The translations under genes were made by a program, and so were the position numbers. The notes under the pieces are model-generated. The model worked only from the letters and a program-made list of their open reading frames with translations. It was not told the DNA's origin and made no database searches. From Takakia lepidozioides (Eukaryota > Streptophyta > Takakiopsida > Takakiales > Takakiaceae), in the NCBI GenBank assembly GCA_030704615.1, contig CM060733.1, positions 62,620,001-62,684,000 of the forward strand: a stretch of 64,000 nucleotides of DNA. Direction: 5' to 3'. Shown here piece after piece: positions 34,687 to 44,790 of the stretch (within the stretch, counting starts at the first letter, position 1; each line of letters opens with the position of its first letter).

Positions 34687-35139
34687 GTGGAACGTGTCAA
34701 GTTATTTTACCCATTAACTATCAGACTGGCTGACCAATGGAAGATCAGACCAGTGGGTCACTTAGCGAATGTTCGGCTAAAGACCGGAGGCTACACGTAC
34801 GCGGTAGATTTCCAAATCATAGATTTCCCCATTGATGAGTATTCCTACGCACTCCTACTAGGGAGGCCATGGTTGGTCCAGTCCCGAGCTCGAACGGACT
34901 GGAGGGCAGGTACCATCACTTATGGGATAAAACCTTACACGGCTACAGTCGCTTTTCTTTCGGGAGCACCTCACCACGAAACAGATGAGGATGAGCTCAG
35001 CATGATTGGTTCTGAAGAGGAATCTGCGGACTTGAGTGAGGAGGATTGGTGGATAGATAGAGAGATCCATCCAACGTCACATGCCCACCGAGTATTAAGG
35101 GGGTGCCCTCTTATGTGGCCATGCACTCTATTCCCCTGA
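34687..35139 (+). pseudogene. Ty3/gypsy aspartic protease fragment
   Basis: The reading frame has the C-terminal signature of retrotransposon proteases, ALLLGRPWLVQSRA then DWRAGTITYG, with an acidic tail. The catalytic DTG region and reverse transcriptase are not found in this piece. It is on the opposite strand to the integrase at 37,097-38,245 and so comes from a separate or rearranged element. Confidence 0.65.
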
Positions 35140-35344
35140 TTCCGGGAGCTACACCACGACGGCAGCGAGAAAGGAGGGTGAATCCCAATCTGGCCCTTCT
35201 CATCAAAGGAGGGGGAGGGGTAATGTTAGATGACTACTTGGGACTTAGACGTTTTTACGGGATCTGTGGGGTATCCTTAATTTTTACACAGACTGAGACC
35301 AACATGAGCCTTAGAGGTGACAGCAACAGGCTTTAGGGGGGGAG

Positions 35345-35541
35345 ATACACATCCCAACACAGTCCATCACAGCCCATCACAGCCCGTCACAGTCCAACAC
35401 AGCCCGTCACAGCCACACAGCCAGTCACAGCCCGACACAGCCCAACACAGTCGCACATGCAGTCACAGCCCGACACAGTCGCACAGCCAGTCACAGCTCG
35501 ACACAGCCCAACACAGTCGCACAGCCAGTCACAGCTTGACA
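35345..35541. repeat. CACAGCCCGACACAG-type short tandem array
   Basis: Repeats of about 10-17 bp built from CACAGCCC, GACACAG and TCACAG. The array is the inverted counterpart of the one at 36,786-36,957. Confidence 0.8.
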
Positions 35542-36222
35542 CAACTGTCACGACCATAGGGAACGGATAGCAGGACAGGGAACAACTGTGGGGAACAACA
35601 TCTGCGAATGGAACATGTTAGTTCACGGATGACGGTTAGTGAGGGAAACGGTTAGAACAACGGGTAGGAAGATAAAGCCAGGAGCGAGGACTGGAAAAGG
35701 ATCATCACTTCTTGGGGATCACTACTTCAGGGAGGACTTCTGGCATCACTGGGGGGAAATGAAGCGGAGAGCGCATCTCTGAGTAGAAAGAGGGAGAGCG
35801 CGGAGTAGGAGGAGAACGATCTGTTGATGTTTGATAAATGCAAGCAGTAGAGTTGTAATGTAGAGCAGATTAGAGACTCCATGGCTTCAGCCTGATACTT
35901 GATAGATATTAATCTGATACATACTTCATACTCACACTGTGTAGAGAGACCTGAATAAGGCTGTGGAAATGAATGGATGGAACTTGATAGATTTCTGAAG
36001 CCAACTGATATTTAATTGCAGATAGTAAGGTAACTCGCTAACATGAATGTGGGAAGGAGTACAAATAGGAAACACCCCCATGATACACTAGCTGTAGGTC
36101 ATGACTGATTGTTCTGAGCGGGCTGAGTGCTTAGAGATTTCCAACTCTTCTATCTTGGAGTTCCCACCTCGGATAGCGAAGGGATGGGTGAGTAAAAGAC
36201 GCACGACACTTGTTTGAAACAG
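35542..36222. other. possible retroelement LTR segment
   Basis: The sequence starts TGTCACGACC at 35,546, a common opening of plant Ty3 LTRs. No matching end or second copy was found, so the call is weak. Confidence 0.25.
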
Positions 36223-36786
36223 CTAAAGGAAAGCTTGCAGGGCACAGAGCATAAAGGTAAGGTTGGCACAGAATGGAACAGGTAAGTGCGTGTAAGCCTG
36301 TGGGGTTTCTTGTTCTTGTTTCTTGGAGGGAACCACCTGCATGAAATTCTCACTCCTGATTGGCTGTTGCCTGCTTAGGTAACTTCTTAATTCCACCCCC
36401 CTCCGTGGACATTCCCACCTGGAATGTCCAGTAGGACAACACATATGGCATAAGTCCCTCTTTTCTATACTCGGAAAGGGTTCTGTTACCCCTGCCCTGA
36501 ATGCATTAATGGGCCCACAAATAGTTTTAGCTGATGTACCGGGTAGGTACTTTGACGGCCCGATTTGTCCTCTTGCATGATGAGACCCACTCTTGCAATT
36601 TATGCACTGCGGTGTGCTTCGCCTTAGTGGCCATGTGTCCGTTTTTAGACATGCCCCCGACTTCCCCTCTCCGCGTGGCATATTCTCCGAGTTTGACTTC
36701 CAAACTTCTTCTTCACTTGACGGCCACTTTTCTGACGTTAACCCGCGTCCACCTGTCACTGACCCAATGGACTGTGTAACCCGCAT
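36223..36786 (-). pseudogene. zinc-knuckle (gag-like) reading frame
   Basis: The minus-strand frame contains CHMCCPTGHSRWEC, a perfect C-x2-C-x4-H-x4-C zinc knuckle, and CINCKSGSH as the start of another. Such knuckles mark retrotransposon gag nucleocapsids. It lies downstream of the integrase on the same strand, the reverse of normal order, so it belongs to another or rearranged element. Confidence 0.4.
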
Positions 36787-36957
36787 GGGCTATGTTGGGC
36801 TGTGACAGGCTGTGTCTAACTGTGGTGAACTATGATAGGTTGTGTGACACTGTGATGGGCTGTGATAGGCCGTGTCACGCTGTGTTGGGCTGTGATAAGC
36901 TGTGTCACGCTGTGATGGGCTGTGATAGGATGTGTCACGCTGTGATGGGTTGTGATA
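36786..36957. repeat. TGTGATGGGCTGTGAT-type short tandem array
   Basis: Units of about 15-30 bp with GGGCTGTGAT and TGTGTCACGC. The reverse complement resembles the 35,345-35,541 array. Confidence 0.8.
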
Positions 36958-37096
36958 GCTATGCGAACATCTGTACTTCCCGCCCTGGTCATACACGCTC
37001 GGCTTAGCGACAAGTGCTCCATACTCCGTTGGTATCAGTGGCGCAGTCCGTGACTGTTTTTGTGTTTCAACATGCAAATCGTGCTGCAATGGTTTG

Positions 37097-38245
37097 TCAT
37101 GGATACCACTGTACCCCCTTCAACTTATTGGCATTGACTCTTCCCAGCATTTCTTTGTTAATGGTTTGTAACATGGCGGTGTTATTATCATACATCTTTT
37201 GTATGACATAAGGTCCTTTCCATGGTGATTTAAGCTTAGAAGCTTTAATCTTCCCCTTCTTCTGCAACCACAGTACCAAATCTCCCGTCTTAAAAGTCTT
37301 TAATTTACCTTCATCAAACTGATCCTTCCTCTTCATCTGAATTCTGGTCATGTTATCAGCTGCATCAGCACGTACTTCTTCCACATGGTATAATTCATGT
37401 TTCCTGACCTTAATTGAATCTTCCAATTCCATTCTCCTTCCCCATTCAATTCTCATGGTGGGTAACAAGCATTCCACTGGAAGTAAAGCTTCCATACCAT
37501 AAACTAATTGGAATGGTGTATACTTAGTGGTGACTTTATATGAAGTCTTGTATGACCACAAAGCTGTCAGCAGCTTTGTATCCCAATCTGTTCTGTTTGC
37601 ATTGACTATCTTAGCCAAGATAGTACATAGTATTTTGTTGGTAGCCTCTGCCTGCCCATTACCCTGTGGGTAATAAGTTGTACTCTTCCTATGCACAATC
37701 ATGAACTCTTTAGTCAATAGTTCTATGGTCTCATTAATGAAGTGACTTCCCTGGTCACTGATAAATTCCAGGGGACAGCCAAATTGTGTAAGTATGTTCT
37801 CATACATGAACCATGCTGTGGACTTAGCTGTGTTGTCCCTCAGAGCTTTAGCTTCCACCCACTTTGTAGTATAATCAGTGGATGTGATTATATACTTGTT
37901 CTGTGTATTCTTGGGTGGAGGGTTAATTGGTCTAACAAAGTCTAGTCCCCATTTCTGAAATGGTTCAGTAGGCATCGTAGGATGCAAAGCCATCTCCTCA
38001 GATCTCTGCAATGGTCCTAGCCTCTGACACTCATCACAACTCTTACAATACTTGTGTACATCGTTGAACAAAATAGGCCACCAGTAACCTGCAAGTAGTA
38101 TCTTTCTACTAGTAGTCTCTTCTCCAAAATGACCTCCAGCCACTCCTTTATGAACTTCCTCCAAAACTTTATTTACTTCATGGTGATACAAGCATCGTTT
38201 AAGTACTCCATCAGGTCCTAGCTTATACATTCTGCCCCCTACCAT
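37097..38245 (-). pseudogene. Ty3/gypsy integrase
   Basis: The open frame of 382 codons contains the integrase zinc-binding HHCC motif (H..H in GGHFGEETT and CKSCDEC), then the catalytic core with D in GLDFVRP, D in FISDQGSHF and E in NGQAEATNK. It ends with a C-terminal GDLVLW...KSPWKGPYVI region. Integrase inserts the retroelement cDNA. The frame itself is intact, but it is separated by stops from the RNase H and has no LTRs in view, so the element is defective. Confidence 0.9.
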
Positions 38246-38353
38246 AGTATAAGGTAAAGCCTTGATAGCGATTCTCTTCCTCTGCTCATTTCCATAACTA
38301 GGTGGGCACTAACCATGAGTAAGGTAGTATCTGATTGGCCACTGTCAATCTAA

Positions 38354-38897
38354 CTAGTCATCTGCACTTCCCTGCACCTCCACCGCAAATAAACTCGCAT
38401 CAGGTAATTGGTTATCTACTCCTGTGGCGGGCTCTCCTGTTGATAGACGTGACAAATGATCTGCCACAAGATGCAAACGGCCAGGCTTGTAAACAACTTC
38501 GAACTCAAACTCGTGCAAGATTATTAACCACCTTGCTATCCTTCCACTTATCAAAGGTTTGTTCACCAGATATATCAGAGCCTGGTGATCTACATAAAAC
38601 ATAAACTTTCTTCCCAATAGGTAATGCCTGAATTTCTTGACTGCATATATCATTGCCAGTGCTTCTCTTTCAGTTGTGCTATAGTTCATTTCAGCACTGT
38701 TCATCAACCTGCTAACATAGTACACAGGTGAATCTATATTTCCTGTAACATTTTGGACTAACACTGCTCCCAACGCTTCTCCTGAGGCATCACAGTGAAC
38801 ATGAAATATTACGTGCCAGTGAGGGTTAATCAGCATAGGTGTAGTTGTTACTGACAATGTAAGTTCCTCAAAAGCCTGTAGACAATCAGTTGTCCAA
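38354..38897 (-). pseudogene. Ty3/gypsy RNase H, truncated
   Basis: The frame reads CDASGEALGAVL, YSTTEREALAMIYAVKKFRHYL, VDHQALIYL and HLVADHLSRL, the hallmarks of the Ty3 reverse-transcriptase-linked RNase H. Upstream, where reverse transcriptase should be, the sequence switches at about 38,895-38,898 to copy C sequence with microhomology CAAGTCGCGG. The remainder of the open frame toward 39,073 is antisense to copy C and not part of the enzyme. Confidence 0.85.
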
Positions 38898-39728
38898 GTC
38901 GCGGATGGTAAAGTACGTGGCCATAGCTGATCCCGCCCTTGGTGCCGACTTTCTGGTGGAGGTGGGGAAGCACTACTCTCGCGCTCTGAAGCCCACGATG
39001 ACATTGGAGAAGCTCCATCGTCTAGCCACATCTTGTGTGGATGCAACAGAAAAGGTGATACATTCTTAACCAAATTGTGGTGGCAACAACTCGTTTTTGT
39101 GGTGTTTGGCGCTTACGAATATGCTGGGTGGTTGGACAGACCCGGTGGCTCCAAATCTGGAATGGTTCCCAAAGTACCAGGGACATGTGGAGCTTCCCCA
39201 AACCGGACAAACTCTCTGACCCCACATTCGACATGTGGATGAACCGCATGACATGGTGGTTTCAGGTACTTCCCCACGCTTCGTTTGGGGCTTCTACTCT
39301 AGTAGGGGGTGGATTCATTGTATTTTTTCAAGAAAGCGATCTGATGGAGAATCTCCACAGGTGACGACGAATGCGCAAGAGCAGCTGGACACACAAGCAC
39401 ATCAGTTCAAGATGGAGATATCTCCTGCAGCAGAGAGCCTACGCGACTATGTGACGAGGTACTTTCTGCTCTACAAAACCAACCTATTCTTTCGGGAGAT
39501 AGCAGATGCTCGCCGGAGCCACGAGTTCACCGACCAGCCGAACGCGGACAAAGCAGCAATGCGCCTTCTGTACAGGTACATACGCGTTGCCTTTCTTTCA
39601 AGTCCTTGCATTTCAGGATGTTAGAGGCCTCATGTGGTGTTAGGGAAAATGGCGCCGAATTTCCAGTCAGGGCTCCGAAAATGGCTAAGTCCCTAGACTG
39701 ACTGGCACTGAACTGGAAATTCGGCACC
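38895..39728 (+). pseudogene. duplicated exons 4-6 of the copy C gene
   Basis: The block matches 43,067-43,900 at a constant offset of 4,172 with only a few substitutions. It contains part of exon 4 (VGKHYSRALKPTMTLEKLH), exon 5 (WLQIWNG), exon 6 (SLRDYVTRYFLLYK) and the first palindrome of the following intron. It then jumps to the promoter array at a GGAAATTCGGCACC palindrome half. Confidence 0.85.
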
Positions 39729-40300
39729 ATGGCAGGTAATTCCGAGCGTATGAAGGTAATTCATCGCTCAGAATTACCTGCAGGAAGGTAATTCATCGAT
39801 CAGAATTACCTGCAGGAAGGTAATTCATCGATCAGAATTACCTGCACGAAGGTAATTCTGAGCGATGAAATACCTGGCGAATGGAAATTCGGCGCCGAAT
39901 ATCCATACGCGAGCGATCCGACTTACCTGCTGGATGAAATTCGGTGCCGGATTTCCATCCATACGGGATTCGAATTACCTGCAGGATGGAAATTCGGCGC
40001 CGGATTTCCATCCATCCGGGATTCCACTTACCTGCTGGATGGAAATTCGGCGCCGGATCTCCATCCATCCGCTCTCCGCCCAACCTTGCGGATGGAAATC
40101 CGGCCCCGGATTTCCATCCATCCGCCTTCGAATTACCTGCTTGAGGGAAATTTGGCGCGCCGCCCTACCTGCGCGGATGGAAATCCGGCGCCGGATTTCC
40201 ATCCATCCGCTTCTGAATTACCTGCTTGAGGGAAATTTCGCGCGCCGCCCTACCTTGCTGGATGGAAATTCGGCGCCGGAATTACCTCTACGTTGGAAAT
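39729..40300. repeat. promoter palindrome array of copy C
   Basis: The stretch starts with GGTAATTCATCGATCAGAATT repeats, then units of about 54-55 bp with GAATTACCTGCAGGATGG and GGCGCC palindromes. It is closely related to 51,200-51,640 in copy D. Confidence 0.85.
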
Positions 40301-40831
40301 TCCGGGCCTCTTTCCGTCGATTTTCATCCAACATGGAGGGCTTCATCCGACATTTAATTGCGCAGTTGGGCAATAAATGTCCACCGCCGTCGGTTTTCAT
40401 TCGGGCTGGCGACACATGGCTTCCTGGATACGTACCCTAAATCTCATGCTAATCTTGGCTTAACATGCTATTCGAGGCATGTACCCCAAAAACGGAGATC
40501 TTTTTTCCATTTTGGCTGGGACTTATGCCGCCTGAAGGGCGTGGCTCTCCTGAGAGAGACCTCACATCCAGACCGCGGCGGAAGTTGAAAGCTCTGTACT
40601 ACGGACGACGGCCAATCTCTCGCATGGCCAAACTGAAGCTCCAGCAGGAGATTCCAGTGTCTTGCTCACAACCCGCGCCAACTGAAGCCGAGTACTCTCA
40701 GGCAAGCCACTTCTGCTTTCGCTTTGTTCGATTTTTTTTTTGCTTTCGCTTTGTTGCCTCGCTTTGTTTTTGTATCTTCATCCTGGCTTCACTGGATGAG
40801 TGAACTTTAGATAGTTGGGTGAACCTTACAT

Positions 40832-40890
40832 TGTTTGCAATGCGTGTGCAAATCCGGCAGCTGTGGAGAAGGCTGCTTGTGCATGTCATT
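40832..40890 (+). pseudogene. captured PPR L-motif fragment in intron 1 of copy C
   Basis: TTTGCAATGCGTGTGCAAA and GGAGAAGGCTGCTTGTGCATG match the PPR L motif and the equivalent piece in copy B. Confidence 0.55.
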
Positions 40891-43809
40891 CTCAGGCAAT
40901 TGTTGCATTTGTTTTCATTGTTGTTGCATGGCTCTCCATACTTCCTAAACTTGTTATGTTTTCATTTTTGTTACACGATTGTTGCTATGGTGGTTGCGAT
41001 GCTGGTTTTGGCACCGATGTTGGTTCTCACGATTTTGGGAATGACAGAGTGACGACGAGCCCGGCACGCTGGTGGTATCATCGACTGCTGCAACTCATCG
41101 CATGTTTGAACCGCCCACCTTGGAGCGAAAGGGCAAACTTCAACCTTTTGTTGGTGGACGGGTGGACCTGCAGCAAGAGTACGACAGAATAGGCATTGGG
41201 GAGGTTGGTGCAGGCCTCATGGCAGGTGAAGGGCGTGAGGAAGTGAGAACAGCAGATCCGGCAATGGAGGTTGTTGATGCAGAAGCAGTAGGGCCCATCC
41301 AAGCAAAGAAGAAGAAGAAAGCCAAGCACGTGCAATCCCCGGCGCGAGAGCCGTCACGGGCTGCGGAGGGGGGAGTTCGCAGTGCGCGCGAGGGTGTCAG
41401 TTCGCCTCAATCAAAGGTGGTCGTCCTGGAGGGCTCCCCTGCTGCTAGCCCTAGTAAGAAACAGAAAGCCCGTGAGAGGGCAAAAGAGAGGGCAAAAGAA
41501 CAGACGAGATAGAATGCTAGCCAGGAGGAAAGAGAAAAGGCCACTGAAGAGGCCAGGGGTGCCCAAATGACAGATGCCAATGTAAGTGAGGGACGCACAG
41601 AGACGGTGGATCCCTCCAAGACACCACAGAGAGGCAGTAACACACCAGTTAGACCATCGCGGGCAAGAGCAGCCCCCGCAATTACCCATACGGTGGAGAG
41701 TGGAGGAGAGGAAAGAACACCAGAAAGAGCACGGATTGTGCAAGTTCGAGGTGAAGCCAGGGAGAGGGCAGTAGAGACGGGGAGAGTGCTGGAGGTGGTT
41801 TCGCAGGTGGCTGACCCTGTTGAGGAGGACGACAGGGAGCTTTTTGACCAAGATGACATCCTCCCGGACATCCCCAGGCCCCAAACATACAGGCTGGATT
41901 TGGCGGTCCTGGTGGGCTGCCGGAAAACCCCTCTGCAGCAGACGTCATGTCGGAGGCGGATATGAAGTTGGCCGCTGCCAAGATGTTGGAGGCAACCCAC
42001 AACAACATTGGCAGGGTGCTGGGGGGCATGGTGTACCCGGCCAAGCTTCGAATTCCCCTTTGCCGCTTGGTGTCATTGCAGGTGGTGAGACCTGCCCTCC
42101 CAGGCGATATCGACAAGCTGAAATTCTCTTTCCGGGATGGATATCGAATGGGGTCAGCCGCGTTTTACGTTTCCATTGAGAACGACCACGGAGCTTCCCG
42201 TGCCCACACTTCCGATGAGGTTGACAAATGGGGTCCCCATTGGCAAACGCGAAATGAGGAATTCGAGAGATCGATTGCTAGTGATCCTCTTTTCCAGCAC
42301 TTGTCCGGTAAGATGTTCTACGTGTGGGACGGCAATCATCGCCTCCTGGCATGGATGGAGCACATTGCCCAAGCCCACCCCAACGACCTCGATTGGCATT
42401 TCGCCGTGGAGTGTGTTGTGCTGAAGGTTGCGGGGCCCAAAGATCGCAGTCTTCTCAAAGCTGTAATGGCGGACATCAACTCGTAAGTTACAACGCCTCT
42501 CGCTTTTGGACTTTGAATTTGGCAGTCATTTCATTGCGAATCCTCATATATGATGAAAATTCCCATTTCAGTATTGTTTGATGGAAATGTTGCACTGCAG
42601 GGTGACTGAGAATGCCTTCATTGCCACCAACTTGTCCCATATGCTCTTCCGAGTGAAGGATGTCGGGAAGCAGGGGGTGCAAGAGTTTGCCAATTCCCTC
42701 AGTACCGACCTCCTGCGCAAGTCGGAGGCAAAGGCAAACAGAACCTGGTATAGGCTGAGCGTCGACGCCATGGTGGACTACATATTTCGGGTAAAGCTCC
42801 TGACTACATATTTGTTGAGCTAATCTGTCTCTCCTCCCCCAATAGAAGAAAAGGTCTTCACCGTGATTTCTAATCTCCTCCCCCAATAGAGAAAAATTGT
42901 GTTGAGCAGGATCTCTAATCTTATGTGCGCATTCTTGAGAGACGAAAATACAGCAGGATTTGGCACATGCGCGGAGGTTCTACATGGAGTCAGAGGAGAA
43001 GAATCCAACCCTCCCGGCACTCGAATCGTATGTCAAAGCTGCGGAGGTGAGGGCCCGCATAAAGTACAAGTCGCGGATGGTAAAGTACGTGGCCATAGCT
43101 GATCCCGCCCTTGGTGCCGACTTTCTGGTGGAGGTGGGGAAGCACTACTCTCGCGCTCTGAAGCCCACGATGACATTGGAGAAGCTCCATCGTCTAGCCA
43201 CATCTTGTGTGGATGCAACAGAAAAGGTGATACATTCTTAACCAAATTGTGGTGGCAACAACTCGTTTTTGTGGTGTTTGGCGCTTACGAATATGCTGGG
43301 TGGTTGGACAGACCCGGTGGCTCCAAATCTGGAATGGTTCCCAAAGTACCAGGGACATGTGGAGCTTCCCCAAACTGGACAAACTCTCTGACCCCACATT
43401 CGACATGTGGATGAACCGCATGACATGGTGGTTTCAGGTACTTCCCCACGCTTCGTTTGGGGCTTCTACTCTAGTAGGGGGTGGATTCTTTGTATTTTTT
43501 CAAGAAAGCGATCTGATGGAGAATCTCCACAGGTGACGACGAATGCGCAAGAGCAGCTGGACACACAAGCACATCAGTTCAAGATGGAGATATCTCCTGC
43601 AGCAGAGAGCCTACGCGACTATGTGACGAGGTACTTTCTGCTCTACAAAATCAACCTATTCTTTCGGGAGATAGCAGATGCTCGCCGGAGCCACGAGTTC
43701 ACCGACCAGCCGAACGCGGACAAAGCAGCAATGCGCCTTCTGTACAGGTACATACGCGCTGCCTTTCTTTGAAGTCCTTGCATTTCAGGATGTTAGCAGC
43801 CTCATGTGG

Positions 43810-44790
43810 TGTTAGGGAAAACGGCGCCGAATTTCCAGTCAGGGCTCCGAAAATGGCTAAGTCCCTAGACTGGCTGGCCCTGAACTGGAAATTCGGCGCC
43901 ATTTTCCAGTTCTAGGCCCTATTGCCGTTCAGGGACTTGGCCATTTTCGGGCTAAGTCCCTAGACTGGCTGGCCCTGAACTGGAAATTCGGCACCATTTT
44001 CCAGTTCTAGGCCCTATTGCCGTTCAGGGACAGCCATTTTCGGGCTAAGTCTCTAGACTGGCTGGCCCTGAACTGGAAATTCGGCGCCATTTTCCAGTTC
44101 CAGGCCCTATTGCCGTTCAGGGACTTAGCCATTTTCGGGCTAAGTCCCTAGGGTGGCTGGCCCCGAAGTGGAAATTCGGCGCCATTTTCCAGTTGTAGGC
44201 CCTATTGCCGTTCAGGGACTTAGCCATTTTCGGGCTAAGTCCCTAGACTGGCTGGCCCCGAAGTGGAAATTCGGCGCCATTTTCCAGTTGTAGGCCCTAT
44301 TGCTGTTCAGGGACTTAGCCATTTTCGGGGTAAGTCCCTAGGGTGGCTGGCCCCAAAGTGGAAATTCGGCGCCATTTTCCAGTTGTAGGCCCTATTGCCG
44401 TTCAGGGACTTAGCCATTTTCGGGCTAGATCCCTAGGGTGGCTGGCCCTGAACTGGAAATTCGGCGCCATTTTCCAGTTCTAGGCCCTATTGCCGTTTAG
44501 GGACTTAGCCATTTTCGGGCTAAGTCCCTAGGGTGGCTGGCCCTGAACTGGAAATTCGGCGTCATTTTCCAGTTCTAGGCCCTATTGCCGTTCTGGGACT
44601 TAGCCATCTTCGGGCCAAACCGGGAAAAATGGTGCCGAATTTCCAGTTCAGGGCTCTCAAGATGGCTAAGTCCCTAGGGTGGCAGTAACCGAAAACCGAA
44701 ATTCGGCGCCATTTTTCCATTTCTAGGCCCACTCACATCCGCCCCAACCTGGGAAAATGGTGCCGAATATGCATTTCAGGGACCTCATTG
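43810..44790. repeat. GGCGCC palindrome array in the exon 6-7 intron of copy C
   Basis: About ten units of 95 bp. Each has GAACTGGAAATTCGGCGCC, TTTTCCAGTTCTAGGCCC, TATTGCCGTTCAGGGACTT and AGCCATTTTCGGGCTAAG. The measured spacing of the first two units is exactly 95 bp. Confidence 0.92.

Noticed and set aside
35546-37030. Complete Ty3 LTR starting TGTCACGACC and ending before TGGTATCAGTGG
   Set aside because: No CA end adjoins the putative primer-binding site, no second LTR was found, and the integrase lies on the opposite strand.
38898-39073. N-terminal extension of the RNase H frame
   Set aside because: This part is antisense to a duplicated exon of copy C; it is open by chance across the junction.
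43810-44790. CRISPR-like regular repeat array (95-bp period)
   Set aside because: There is no repeat-spacer structure: the whole unit is repeated. No cas genes occur and the DNA is eukaryotic. It is an intronic satellite with palindromes.
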